DNA of 64,000 nucleotides from an uncultured Methanomassiliicoccales archaeon (GTDB taxonomy: Archaea > Thermoplasmatota > Thermoplasmata > Methanomassiliicoccales > Methanomethylophilaceae): NCBI GenBank assembly GCA_959597175.1, contig CAUFXM010000007.1:1-64000 (forward strand), read 5' to 3'. A program made the position numbers and the translations under genes. Below are positions 16,826 through 25,703 of this stretch, piece after piece. Within the stretch, counting starts at the first letter, position 1; each line of letters begins with the position of its first letter. The notes under the pieces were generated by a model. That model saw only the letters and a list, made by a program, of their open reading frames with translations, was not told where the DNA came from and did not search any database.

Positions 16826-17317
16826 ATGGCAGACATCATGATCCGTAAGAGGAAGAGGATGAGGAGCAAGGAGGTCAAGGCCCTCGCCGGCGAGATGGAG
16901 GGCATCTTCGGGGTGCCCCTGTTCACAGAAGAGGACGGGGTAGACATGGCCGAGAGCTCCGATTTCGACCTGATCTTTGTCAAAGGGGACATACTGGGAT
17001 TGGTGAGGGAGGGGAAGCCCTTCCTGACCATCAGGGGGATCCTCAAGTACAGGCCCGATAGGAGGGCTGTCACGGTGGACATGGGCGCCGTCCCGTTCGT
17101 CACCAATGGCGCCGACGTGATGGGCCCAGGCATCACGGACGCCGATCCAGATATCGCGGAGGGCGACATGGTGTGGATCAGGGACTGCAGGAACGGAGCG
17201 CCTCTGGCGATAGGTGTCGCCCTGAGGTCCGGGGCCGAGATGTCCTCCAAGGCGCCTGGCAAGGCGATCAAGACGATACACTTCGTCGGTGACAAACTGT
17301 GGAAGACCGGTGAGTGA
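16826..17317 (+). CDS. PUA-domain RNA-binding protein (MCT-1/COG2016-like)
   Basis: 163 residues. The N-terminal half resembles the archaeal MCT-1-like domain (RSKEVKALAGEMEGIFGV); the C-terminal half is a PUA domain (AVPFVTNGADVMGPGITDADPDIAEGDMVWI and GAPLAIGVA). Eukaryotic relatives (MCT-1, eIF2D) act in translation re-initiation and ribosome recycling; a ribosome- or tRNA-related role is expected. ATG 16826 lies ~28 nt after a tctatatta TATA element. The HD-domain gene begins right after the stop (TGA-ATG), so they form one operon. Confidence 0.8.
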   Translation: MADIMIRKRKRMRSKEVKALAGEMEGIFGVPLFTEEDGVDMAESSDFDLIFVKGDILGLVREGKPFLTIRGILKYRPDRRAVTVDMGAVPFVTNGADVMGPGITDADPDIAEGDMVWIRDCRNGAPLAIGVALRSGAEMSSKAPGKAIKTIHFVGDKLWKTGE

Positions 17318-18640
17318 ATGGGCGGTCCGAAGATCGTCCAGGACCCTGTGCACGGGAGCATCGAGCTCGACGGGGTGTTCCTGGAGGCGGCGGACCGTCA
17401 TGAGATGCAGAGGCTCAGGTCCGTGAAGCAGCTTGGCCTGGGCAACCTGGTGTTCCCGGGAGCCAACCACACGCGTTTCGAGCACTGTCTCGGCACGTAT
17501 CATCTGGCAGGGAGGATGGCCGAGGCCATCGGGCTGGGGCGCGAGGACTCCGACTCGGTCCGCATGGCCGGTCTCCTCCACGACATATGCCACCCTCCGT
17601 TCTCGCACGCCTTGGAACCGGTCATGGAGGCCGCCACGGGCCTGGACCACATGGAGCTGGCGAGAGCGCTGATCATGGGGGATGTCCCGGACCATCTCCC
17701 GGAGTACGACGACATCCTCGGGGGAAGGGACTCCATTGCGGAGATGATGGAAGCGGAGGGCATCTCGCCGGAGGCGGTCTGCGGCTACATATGCTCTCCC
17801 GAGTCCACAGGCGAAGAGGTCCTGGACAGGTTCTGGGACAAGCACGAGTACTTCCCATCCAAGGACTATGCCCACCAGATCATCCATGGGCCGGTAGATG
17901 CCGATCAGATGGACTACCTCATGAGGGATGCACACCACACGGGTGTGTCCCATGGGAGCATAGATTCAGAGCGTCTCATCAAGACGATGATGGTCATGAA
18001 CGACAGGATAGTCCTCCGCAGGGGAGGCATCACCGCGGCGGAGGGGCTCATGGTCTCCAGATCGCTCATGTACACGGCGGTGTACTTCCATGAGACCGTT
18101 CGCATCGCCCAGAGGATGCTGGTGAAGGCGGTGGAGTCATCCGGTCTGGACCTCTCCGACATCTACCTGCGCGGGGACCAGGACCTGATGCGCATGGCCA
18201 GGGACTCAGGAGGGAAGCCGGCAGCGATAGTCCGCAGGCTGGACACAAGGATGCTGGACAAGAAGGCGTTCGCGGTCTACAGCGAGGACATGACGGAGGA
18301 GAAGGCGGAGGTCCTGCTGGAGTACGCCGGCAGGGAGGGAGCCAGCAGGCTCGAGTCGGAGGTCGCCGACGCCGCAGGCCTGGACGTCATGGACGTCTGC
18401 GCCGAGGTCACATCCAAATCCAACCTCCAGGGGAGGATGAGGATAGGGAAGACCGATGTGGCCATCGCCGACGACGGCGGACGCATCAAGTCGCTGGCCA
18501 GGTTCTCGCCGATAGCCAGGGCGCTGCAGGCGAGGGACCCCTACGGCTGGGCGGTGCTAGTGTCGGCCCCTCCGGACAGCCGCGAGAGGGTCAGGCGGGC
18601 CGCCGAGAAGGTCCTCGGGATGAGGGCCGGCGGCCAGTGA
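17318..18640 (+). CDS. HD-domain phosphohydrolase (dNTPase-like, COG1078)
   Basis: 440 residues. The metal-binding H...HD...D set is visible: TRFEHCLGTYHLAGRM, GLLHDICHPPFSHALE and a later D in HGPVDADQMDYLMRDA. This architecture matches SAMHD1/dGTPase-like enzymes that hydrolyse (d)NTPs to nucleosides plus triphosphate. N-terminal KIVQDPVHGSIEL is typical of COG1078. It shares an operon with the PUA protein and converges on rtcB, with only 5 nt between the stops. Substrate not predictable from sequence. Confidence 0.88.
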   Translation: MGGPKIVQDPVHGSIELDGVFLEAADRHEMQRLRSVKQLGLGNLVFPGANHTRFEHCLGTYHLAGRMAEAIGLGREDSDSVRMAGLLHDICHPPFSHALEPVMEAATGLDHMELARALIMGDVPDHLPEYDDILGGRDSIAEMMEAEGISPEAVCGYICSPESTGEEVLDRFWDKHEYFPSKDYAHQIIHGPVDADQMDYLMRDAHHTGVSHGSIDSERLIKTMMVMNDRIVLRRGGITAAEGLMVSRSLMYTAVYFHETVRIAQRMLVKAVESSGLDLSDIYLRGDQDLMRMARDSGGKPAAIVRRLDTRMLDKKAFAVYSEDMTEEKAEVLLEYAGREGASRLESEVADAAGLDVMDVCAEVTSKSNLQGRMRIGKTDVAIADDGGRIKSLARFSPIARALQARDPYGWAVLVSAPPDSRERVRRAAEKVLGMRAGGQ

Positions 18641-18645
18641 CCGGA

Positions 18646-20097
18646 TCAGCCCTTTATCACGCCGATCGGAGTGAGCTTGGCGACCTTGGAGGTGAGGCCC
18701 GCATCGCATACCACGGCGATGACCTCGTCCACGTCCTTGTAGGCCTCGGGGGCTTCCTCCAGGACGCCCTCCAGGGAGCCGTTCCTCAGGTAGACGCCCT
18801 TCTCGGACATCTCGCGCATGACGCCGTCGACCGTCAGCGAGTCGATGGCCGCCTTCCTGGACATCTTCCTTCCGGCGCCGTGACAGGAGGATCCGAACGT
18901 CTGCTCCATCGATCCCTTCCTTCCCGCCAGGACGTAGGTCCCAACGGACATGTCGCCGGGAATGATGACCGGCTGGCCAACATCGCGGTACCTCATCGTG
19001 ATCTCGGACCTGCCTGGTGCGAAGGCGCGGGTGGCCCCCTTCCTGTGCACGAGAACGTCCTCGTGGTGGCGGTCTATGTCGTGGCGCTCCTTCTTGGCGA
19101 TGTTGTGCGCCACATCGTAGACGACGTCCATCCCCATGCTCTCTGCGGAATCCCCGAGTATCCTCTCGAAGGACTCCCTCACCCAGTGGGTGATCATCTG
19201 CCTGTTGGCCCAGGCGTAGTTGGCCCCGCAGCACATGGCCCTGTAGTAGTCGTCCCCCAGCTTGGAGTCCAAGGGTGCGCATGCCAGCTGCCTGTCGGGG
19301 AGGCTGACGGAGTTCTGCTTGATGTAGCGCTCCATCTGCTGGAGGTAGTCCGTGGCGATCTGGTGCCCGCATCCGCGGGAGCCGCAGTGGACTGTGACGG
19401 TGAGGGTGCCCTCTTTGAGCCCGTAGACCTTGGCGGTGCGCTCGTCGAAGACGTTCTCCACAAGGTCCAGCTCCAGGAAGTGGTTGCCCGACCCTAGGGA
19501 CCCCAGCTGCGGGAGCCCTCTCTTGCGGGCCTTGTCGCTGACCGTGGTTATGTCGGCGTCCTCCATGTGGCCGCGCTCCTCGGTGACGTCCAGGTCCCTC
19601 TCCCAGCCGTATCCGTTCTCGACGGCCCACTCGGATCCGTTGGCGAGTATCTCGTCCAGCTCCTTGTAGCCCACCTTGGTCAATCCCTTGGAGCCCAATC
19701 CGGAGGGGACGTTCCTGTACAGCTCGTCAACGAGCTCGTCCTTCCTGCCGCCCAGGTCGTCGAGGGTCAGGTCGGTCTTGATGAGTCTGACGCCGCAGTT
19801 GATGTCGAACCCTATCCCTCCGGGGGAGATGGATCCGGAGTCCTGGTCGACCGCGGCCACACCGCCTATCGGGAACCCGTATCCCCAGTGGATGTCCGGC
19901 ATGGCCATGGAGCTGCCCACGATCCCGGGGAGGCACGCCACGTTCGCAGCCTGCTGGGGGGCGTTGTCGGCGCGGATGGATGAGATCATCTCCTCACTGG
20001 CGTAGATGACCGCGTTGGTCTTCATCCCCGTGGATTCATCCATGGGGATCTCCCATCTGTTGTCGTCGATCCTGTTGAGCTTGCCTTCCCATGCCAT
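18646..20097 (-). CDS. rtcB: RNA-splicing ligase RtcB
   Basis: 483 residues. RtcB joins 2',3'-cyclic phosphate and 5'-OH ends with GTP and Mn2+, the ligation step of archaeal tRNA splicing. Active-site motifs are present: GFDINCGVRL (metal Cys), VHCGSRGCGHQIATDY, and the guanylylated-His segment HRKGATRAFAPG. The terminal GVIKG is the conserved C-terminus. No intein interrupts the gene, unlike many archaeal rtcB genes. A TATA-like attta motif lies ~40 nt upstream. Confidence 0.97.
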   Translation of the reverse strand: MAWEGKLNRIDDNRWEIPMDESTGMKTNAVIYASEEMISSIRADNAPQQAANVACLPGIVGSSMAMPDIHWGYGFPIGGVAAVDQDSGSISPGGIGFDINCGVRLIKTDLTLDDLGGRKDELVDELYRNVPSGLGSKGLTKVGYKELDEILANGSEWAVENGYGWERDLDVTEERGHMEDADITTVSDKARKRGLPQLGSLGSGNHFLELDLVENVFDERTAKVYGLKEGTLTVTVHCGSRGCGHQIATDYLQQMERYIKQNSVSLPDRQLACAPLDSKLGDDYYRAMCCGANYAWANRQMITHWVRESFERILGDSAESMGMDVVYDVAHNIAKKERHDIDRHHEDVLVHRKGATRAFAPGRSEITMRYRDVGQPVIIPGDMSVGTYVLAGRKGSMEQTFGSSCHGAGRKMSRKAAIDSLTVDGVMREMSEKGVYLRNGSLEGVLEEAPEAYKDVDEVIAVVCDAGLTSKVAKLTPIGVIKG

Positions 20098-20205
20098 CTG
20101 TGCGACCTCTGATGGCGATGGATGGTCGGCTGCTCTTAAATGTTCGCGGTGGAAGCTCTCCGCGGGAGGGTCCGGCTACCAGGCCGATTATGGCGAAGAG
20201 GTGCG

Positions 20206-20247
20206 CCTCCCCGTCTCCGGGGAGGAAGGCGGGTCCGAACGGACCCG
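20206..20247 (-). terminator. double hairpin after the LRR protein gene
   Basis: Two adjacent stems downstream of the stop at 20259: cgggtcc/ggacccg (20230-20247) and cctcccc/ggggagg (20206-20225). There is no long T run, but the pair probably ends the transcript before rtcB. Confidence 0.5.
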
Positions 20248-20258
20248 TTTCGGAGAGG

Positions 20259-21407
20259 TCACTCGTCAGGTCTTCCCAGGACGAGTCCGACCACGATCGC
20301 CGCCACGACGACTGCCACGACCAGCGCAACCAGCGAAGCGGATGTTACCGACCCATCCTCCTCATCGCCGATGCCCTCTATCGGGACGACGGTGTAGGTG
20401 GTATAGTCGCCGAACATGGAGTCCTCTATCCCGGTGAAGTCGGTGTGCACGGTCACATCCGCCCCCTGCAGGGAGGTCCCGAGGTCGAACGCGCCGGACT
20501 GTATGCGGATGTCCGTGGGCATGATGAGGATCGTGTCGACATTCACGCAGCCCATGAACGCGGAGCCGTCGATCAGTAGCACGGACTCCGGGATGACGAT
20601 CCTGGACAGGCCCTCGCAGTAGTTGAAAGCGTCCGGTACATGCATCACCCCGTCCTGTATGACCAGGCTGGATATCGCGGAGAAGTTGAAGGCCCCGTTC
20701 CCGTACTCCGTCCCGGCGAGGACGACGGCGGTCCCGATGTCGCTGTGGTCGAACGCGAACGGCTCCACGGTGGTGACGTGCCCTCCGTAGACAACGTTCG
20801 TCAGGGAGGATCCCTGGAACGCGCAGCGTCCTATGGTGGACACAGACTCCGGCACGGTGTACTCGCCCGTCCTGCCGGCGGGGAAGTACACGAGCTCGGA
20901 GCCGTCCTGCGAGAACACGACCCCGTCATCGGACACGTAGCGTCCCTCGCCGGTGAGGTTGACTGCGGTGAGCGAATCGCAGTTCTCGAACATCACGCCA
21001 GATATGACCATCATGTCCGCTGGCATCGTGACCGTCTCGAGTGATGTGCATCCCGAGAAAGTGTACTCGGTGATCTCGATGATCGTGTCCGGCAGCGTGA
21101 CCGATGTGATCTCCGTGTTGTACGTGAACGTGTCCGAGGCGAGGACGACCGTGTACGTTACTCCCTCGTACTCCACCTCCGACGGGACGACGACGTCGGT
21201 GCCCGTGTAGGCGGTCACCACAGCCAGACCCGCCGTGTCCGACGTGATGTACTCGAAGTCGCCGTCCGTGAACGTGACCGCATCCGTCTCCTCCATCGGG
21301 ATGAGGGCGGTCGCGGCGACGGCCAGGAACAAGAAGGCCATCGCCAGGGTCGCCGTGCGGCATCTCCTGCTTCTGAACGTTTCGATGTTATCATCTCCAA
21401 AGGGCAT
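20259..21407 (-). CDS. BspA-type leucine-rich-repeat surface protein
   Basis: 382 residues. Signal or anchor helix (TLAMAFLFLAVAATALIP) at residues ~20-37, then BspA-like LRR_5 repeats with the TVxLPDTIxxIxxYTFSGCTSLETVxMP pattern running to ~residue 340, and a C-terminal transmembrane helix (SASLVALVVAVVVAAIVVGLVLG) ending RPDE. It is therefore displayed outside the cell and tethered at the C-terminus. Such proteins are abundant in gut-associated Methanomassiliicoccales and many host-associated microbes, with proposed adhesion roles. Minus-strand cctatatcc lies about 30 nt upstream. Confidence 0.85.
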   Translation of the reverse strand: MPFGDDNIETFRSRRCRTATLAMAFLFLAVAATALIPMEETDAVTFTDGDFEYITSDTAGLAVVTAYTGTDVVVPSEVEYEGVTYTVVLASDTFTYNTEITSVTLPDTIIEITEYTFSGCTSLETVTMPADMMVISGVMFENCDSLTAVNLTGEGRYVSDDGVVFSQDGSELVYFPAGRTGEYTVPESVSTIGRCAFQGSSLTNVVYGGHVTTVEPFAFDHSDIGTAVVLAGTEYGNGAFNFSAISSLVIQDGVMHVPDAFNYCEGLSRIVIPESVLLIDGSAFMGCVNVDTILIMPTDIRIQSGAFDLGTSLQGADVTVHTDFTGIEDSMFGDYTTYTVVPIEGIGDEEDGSVTSASLVALVVAVVVAAIVVGLVLGRPDE

Positions 21408-21446
21408 GGCCCGTTGGGAAGGAATCGGGTTGCAGGATATAGGATG

Positions 21447-22457
21447 TTATTGTCTGTTCCGGTCTGTTCGTCTGGAACATGGGACGGGTATCGTGTGCCT
21501 CTCCAGTGATGCGGTGTCCCCGAACGCCCAGGCCACCAGTTCCGCCAGATGCATGGACGGTCTCCCTCCCGGGACGGCGTCGTACTGCTTCTGGCACATG
21601 GGGCATCCAACGACGATTACATCCGCGTCAGCCGCGGCATCCTGCCTCTCGGCCATCATGGCCTCGCCGACGTTCCTGTTGCCCTTCCCGCAGCATCCTG
21701 GCTCGTACATCACGGGGACGCATCCAATGGCCCTGACGACCTCAACCATCCGATCCCTGTAGCCGATGGCGGCGCACCCCGGCTCCACTGCCACCTTCAG
21801 GGGCACGTCCAATCTCGGCAGCCTGTCCATGTGCTCGTGCAGGAAACCGATCAGGTGGATGCTGTCCACCCCGACCATGCCGAATGCCTCGTCGCATCCC
21901 CCGCAAAGGGAGACCATGGTCCTCCCGCCGGCGGTCTCGCCCATCCCCAGGAGGTAGCCCTTCCTCTCCTCGTCCTCCATGGTCCCGAACTGTATCGGGT
22001 ACATGCAGCACTTGAAATCAGGGAGCTCCGAGGCGGCGAAGCCCATCCCCCTCAGGGCGGAGGAGGCCGCGTACTCCACATAGGGGACCTCGCACTTGGC
22101 GACACAACCAGGCATGACGTATACCTCGTCGCCGGTCCATACGGGCTCCAGATCGGATCCCGGGGCGTCCTCGGAGACGTATCTGGACAGCCCGGTGTCT
22201 TTGAACGCCTGGCTTACCGGCACGTCCAGGAGCAGGCTGTACGCGGCGAGCATGACGAGCTTCGGATGGCATCCCTGCTCGCAGGTCCTGGAGCAGTAAC
22301 CGCATCCGACGCACCCGAAGACCTTCTCGAGGTCCCCCTCCATCACGGCCTGCGGGTCGCACCCGCCGTGCCTGTGGGACGGGCAGGCGTCGGTGCACGC
22401 ACCGCACCCGATGCACTTGGAGCGGAATTCATCCAGATTGTCGCGTATCCTGGTCAT
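21447..22457 (-). CDS. HdrD/GlpC-like (Fe-S) protein with two CCG domains
   Basis: 336 residues. N-terminal 2[4Fe-4S] ferredoxin domain (CIGCGACTDACPSH; CVGCGYCSRTCEQGC) followed by two cysteine-rich CCG-type domains: the first ends around FKCCMYP ... LCGGCDE, the second has EPGCAAIG, YEPGCCGKGN and GCPMCQ. This is the heterodisulfide reductase HdrD / glycolate oxidase GlpC layout. No HdrE-like membrane subunit or flavoprotein gene is adjacent, so the partner is unknown. ATG 22457 is preferred over GTG 22469 because a minus-strand TATA-like cattaaga lies ~27 nt upstream. Confidence 0.85.
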   Translation of the reverse strand: MTRIRDNLDEFRSKCIGCGACTDACPSHRHGGCDPQAVMEGDLEKVFGCVGCGYCSRTCEQGCHPKLVMLAAYSLLLDVPVSQAFKDTGLSRYVSEDAPGSDLEPVWTGDEVYVMPGCVAKCEVPYVEYAASSALRGMGFAASELPDFKCCMYPIQFGTMEDEERKGYLLGMGETAGGRTMVSLCGGCDEAFGMVGVDSIHLIGFLHEHMDRLPRLDVPLKVAVEPGCAAIGYRDRMVEVVRAIGCVPVMYEPGCCGKGNRNVGEAMMAERQDAAADADVIVVGCPMCQKQYDAVPGGRPSMHLAELVAWAFGDTASLERHTIPVPCSRRTDRNRQ

Positions 22458-22559
22458 GCGGGCTCTCACGGGATGCCGATTCTTAATGGATGCTGCTGGG
22501 AGGTTCGATATAGTCGATAGTCGATATCATCCCGACGCGCGAGTGTCAGGTGATTGACT

Positions 22560-23570
22560 ATGGAGAAGAGGTTGCTTGGTGGGCTGAGGGTATCGCCGAT
22601 AGGTGTCGGATGCATGGGGTTCTCCCACGGGTACGGGGACATCCCCTCTGAAGACTACAGTGTCGATGCGATCCGTGCGGCGTATGATTTCGGCTGCACG
22701 TTCTTCGATACCGCGGAGTCGTACAGTCCCAACCTCGCCGGCATAGGCCACAACGAGCTCATAGTAGGCAAGGCGGTGAGGGACTTCCGCGATGACGTGG
22801 TTCTCGCGACCAAGCTCCGTCTCGATCCGGAGGAGGTCGAGAGGGAGGGCGCGTACGGCGCGGCCCTGAGGCACCTGAAGGGATCGATGGAGCGTCTCGG
22901 CACCGATCATGTCGACCTCTACTATCTGCACAGGGTGAACCGTGCTGTCCCGGTGGAGGAGGTCGCGGTGGCGATGGGCAGGCTTGTGGAAGAGGGGCTC
23001 ATCGGCGGATGGGGGCTGTCCCAGGTGGACGTGGGCACGATACGCAGGGCCCATGAGGTCGCTCCCGTCTCGGCGGTCCAGAACATCTACTCAATGGTGG
23101 AGAGGGGGGTGGAGAGGGACGTCATCCCGTACTGCATGGAGAACGGCATCGGGGTGGTCCCGTTCTCGCCGATAGCCAGTGGTCTCCTTTCCGGAAAGGT
23201 GACCCCATCCACCGACTTCTCCCATCCGGACGACGTCAGGAAGTTCGTCCCGCAGCTCAAGCCGGAGAACATCGGCGGGAACCAGCCTCTGCTGGACGTG
23301 ATAAGGAGGTTCGCAGAGGCGAAGGGCGCCACGATGGCCCAGATGTCCCTGGCATGGATGCTCCGCAAGTACCCCAACGTGGTCCCGATCCCCGGGTCGA
23401 AGAACAGGGGGAGGATCCTGGAGAACCTGGGGGCGTGGAACGTGCGCCTCTCCGACTCGGAGTTTGCCGCCCTGGAGGGCGCCCTGGATTCCGTGGAGGT
23501 CCATGGGGAGAGGGGGTACGTGCAGTTCGACGGCGACAGCATGAGCAGCTGGGGGAGTGAGAAGAGATGA
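22560..23570 (+). CDS. aldo/keto reductase
   Basis: 336 residues; NADPH-dependent oxidoreductase with TIM-barrel fold. The catalytic tetrad is present: D in GCTFFDTAESY, Y in AESYSP, K in VLATKL and H in YLHRVN. The C-terminal cofactor region PIPGSKNRGRILENLGA is typical. Closest architecture is the YakC/pyridoxal-reductase-like subgroup. Upstream, tagtcgatagtcgata (22512-22527) contains a short tandem repeat that may be regulatory. Its stop lies 1 nt from the 3' end of the opposite-strand tRNA-His. Confidence 0.92.
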   Translation: MEKRLLGGLRVSPIGVGCMGFSHGYGDIPSEDYSVDAIRAAYDFGCTFFDTAESYSPNLAGIGHNELIVGKAVRDFRDDVVLATKLRLDPEEVEREGAYGAALRHLKGSMERLGTDHVDLYYLHRVNRAVPVEEVAVAMGRLVEEGLIGGWGLSQVDVGTIRRAHEVAPVSAVQNIYSMVERGVERDVIPYCMENGIGVVPFSPIASGLLSGKVTPSTDFSHPDDVRKFVPQLKPENIGGNQPLLDVIRRFAEAKGATMAQMSLAWMLRKYPNVVPIPGSKNRGRILENLGAWNVRLSDSEFAALEGALDSVEVHGERGYVQFDGDSMSSWGSEKR

Positions 23571-23571
23571 G

Positions 23572-23646
23572 GGCCGGGACCGAGATTTGAACCCGAGTCA
23601 AGGGATCCACAGTCCCCTAGGATAACCAAGCTACCCTATCCCGGCC
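23572..23646 (-). tRNA. tRNA-His (GTG anticodon)
   Basis: The minus strand folds as a tRNA: acceptor GCCGGGA/TCCCGGC, D arm, anticodon loop CTGTGGA (anticodon GTG), and T arm with GGGTTCAAATC. An encoded extra G at -1 faces C73, the identity element of tRNA-His. No CCA is encoded and no intron is seen. Confidence 0.95.
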
Positions 23647-23799
23647 ATGATGTGAGACCGCCTAATCCGTTCCCTTACATAAAGGTTACCATGTTTGGAC
23701 ATTGATAACGCCAAATATAAGAAGACGGAGGCATACATGGGGACCATCCGGCCCCCAGGACGCGCACGCGCGACCGCGCCGGGACATGAGATGATTACG

Positions 23800-25554
23800 A
23801 TGAAGGCACTCTACGCTGACGGTTCGGTGCGCGAGACGGATGACGAACTCCCTGTCATCAGGCACACCGCCTCCCACATCATGGCACAGGCGGTCCAGAG
23901 GCTCTGGCCCGGAACCAAGCTGGCCATCGGCCCCGCCATCGACGACGGGTTCTACTACGACTTCGACAAGGAGGGCGGGTTCACCCCGGAGGACCTCGAG
24001 AGGATCGAGGCCGAGATGAAGAAGATCATCAAAGAGAACCTGAAGCTGGAGACGTACACCCTGCCCAGGGACGAGGCGATCGAGTACCTGAAGTCCAGGG
24101 GCGAGGACTACAAGGTGGAGCTGGTGGAGGACCTGCCCGAGGATGCCCCGATCAGCTTCTACAAGCAGGGGGAGTTCGTGGACCTCTGCGCAGGGCCCCA
24201 TGCCCTCTACACCAAGGGTGTCAAGGCGTTCAAGCTGCTCTCCCTCGCCGGTGCGTACTGGAGGGGAGACGAGCACAACAAGATGCTCTCGAGGATCTAC
24301 GGTACCGCGTTCGACAGCAAGGAGAAGCAGGAGGCCCACCTCACCATGCTGGAGGAGGCGAAGAAGAGGGACCACAGGAAGCTGGGGAAGGAGCTTGGAC
24401 TGTTCGCAATCATGGAGGAGGGCCCCGGGTTCCCGTTCTTCCTGCCTAAGGGGATGATCCTGAAGAACAGCCTCATCGACTACTGGAGGGAGATCCACAT
24501 CCGCGAGGGGTACCAGGAGATCTCCACCCCCATGATCCTCAACCAGGCCCTGTGGCTCAGGTCCGGGCACTGGGACCACTACAAGGACAACATGTACACC
24601 ACCATGATCGATGACGAGGTGTACTGCGTCAAGCCCATGAACTGCCCCGGGAGCATCCTGGTGTACAAGACCGAGCCGAGGTCGTACAGGGACCTGCCCC
24701 TGAAGCTCGGAGAGCTCGGAGTGGTCCACAGGCACGAGAAATCCGGGACCCTGCACGGGCTGTTCAGGGTCAGGTGCTTCACCCAGGACGATTCGCACAT
24801 CTACATGACGCCCGACCAGATCGAGGATGAGATCGAGGGAGTCGTCAGGCTCATCGACGAGGTCTACTCAAAGTTCGGGTTCAAGTACCACGTGGAGCTG
24901 TCCACCCGTCCGGAGAACAGCATGGGCTCCGACGAGGACTGGGAGATGGCCACCTCCGCCCTGGAGAACGCGTTGAAGACAATGGGCCTGGAGTACGTGG
25001 TGAACGAGGGCGACGGGGCCTTCTACGGACCGAAGATCGACTTCCATCTGGAGGACTGCCTCGGCAGGACCTGGCAGTGCGGGACGATCCAGCTGGATTT
25101 CCAGATGCCCCAGAGGTTCGAGATCGAGTACACCGGTTCCGATGGCGAGAAGCACAGGCCGATCATGATCCACCGCGTGGTCTTCGGCAGCATCGAGAGG
25201 TTCATAGGGATCCTCACGGAGCACTACGCCGGGAAGTTCCCGGTCTGGCTGGCGCCGGTGCAGGTCAGGGTGCTCTCGGTATCCGAGAAGTCCTTCGACT
25301 ACGCGTCCAAGGTTGCCGCGGATCTCAAGGCCGCAGGCGTAAGGGTCGAGCTGGACAACAGTGACAACAAGATCGGATACAAGATCCGTGAGGCGCAGCT
25401 CCAGAAGATCCCCTACATGCTGGTCCTGGGCGAGAAGGAGACCTCCGACGGCACCGTCGTCACCGTCAGGACGAGGGACGGCCAGGATCTCGGCCAGATG
25501 CCCATGTCCGAGTTCGTCGCCAAGGTGACCAAGGAGATCGCCGACAGGTCCTGA
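23800..25554 (+). CDS. thrS: threonyl-tRNA synthetase, bacterial-type, lacking the N1/TGS domain
   Basis: 584 residues. Charges tRNA-Thr. The bacterial-type N2 editing domain is present (HTASHIMAQAVQ, metal/editing HxxxH, and DLCAGPH), followed by the class II core with motif 2 HRHEKSGTLHGLFRVRCFTQDD and motif 3 IMIHRVVFGSIERFIGIL, then the anticodon-binding domain. Archaea usually carry an archaeal-type ThrRS with a DTD-like editing domain, so the gene was probably acquired from bacteria. The TGS-like N1 domain is missing. ATG 23800 is chosen for the gagatgatt ribosome site just upstream; ATG 23737, ~22 nt after a TATA (aaatataag), is an alternative. Confidence 0.93.
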   Translation: MKALYADGSVRETDDELPVIRHTASHIMAQAVQRLWPGTKLAIGPAIDDGFYYDFDKEGGFTPEDLERIEAEMKKIIKENLKLETYTLPRDEAIEYLKSRGEDYKVELVEDLPEDAPISFYKQGEFVDLCAGPHALYTKGVKAFKLLSLAGAYWRGDEHNKMLSRIYGTAFDSKEKQEAHLTMLEEAKKRDHRKLGKELGLFAIMEEGPGFPFFLPKGMILKNSLIDYWREIHIREGYQEISTPMILNQALWLRSGHWDHYKDNMYTTMIDDEVYCVKPMNCPGSILVYKTEPRSYRDLPLKLGELGVVHRHEKSGTLHGLFRVRCFTQDDSHIYMTPDQIEDEIEGVVRLIDEVYSKFGFKYHVELSTRPENSMGSDEDWEMATSALENALKTMGLEYVVNEGDGAFYGPKIDFHLEDCLGRTWQCGTIQLDFQMPQRFEIEYTGSDGEKHRPIMIHRVVFGSIERFIGILTEHYAGKFPVWLAPVQVRVLSVSEKSFDYASKVAADLKAAGVRVELDNSDNKIGYKIREAQLQKIPYMLVLGEKETSDGTVVTVRTRDGQDLGQMPMSEFVAKVTKEIADRS

Positions 25555-25572
25555 TCCAACAATAGAAACGGG

Positions 25573-25596
25573 GCCCCCGGGCCATTCTCCGGGGGC
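25573..25596 (+). terminator. hairpin after thrS
   Basis: Eight-bp stem gcccccgg/ccgggggc with an 8-nt loop, 18 nt after the thrS stop. No T run follows, so its role as a terminator is only likely. Confidence 0.5.
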
Positions 25597-25664
25597 ATCC
25601 CATCACTTCCCATCAGTGTTCCGAAGGTTCTTCCGCCCATTGCCATCGATTCAAATTATTTAGC

Positions 25665-25689
25665 AAAAACTAATTGATAAAAACTAATT
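25665..25689 (+). promoter_or_regulatory. tandem 11-bp repeats at the MFS exporter promoter
   Basis: aaaaactaatt occurs twice (25665-25675 and 25679-25689), separated by gat, in an AT-rich stretch (25651-25695) just upstream of the MFS gene at 25704. Likely promoter plus binding sites for a local repressor. No regulator gene is adjacent. Confidence 0.5.
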
Positions 25690-25703
25690 AATATGCGGAT
25701 TCC

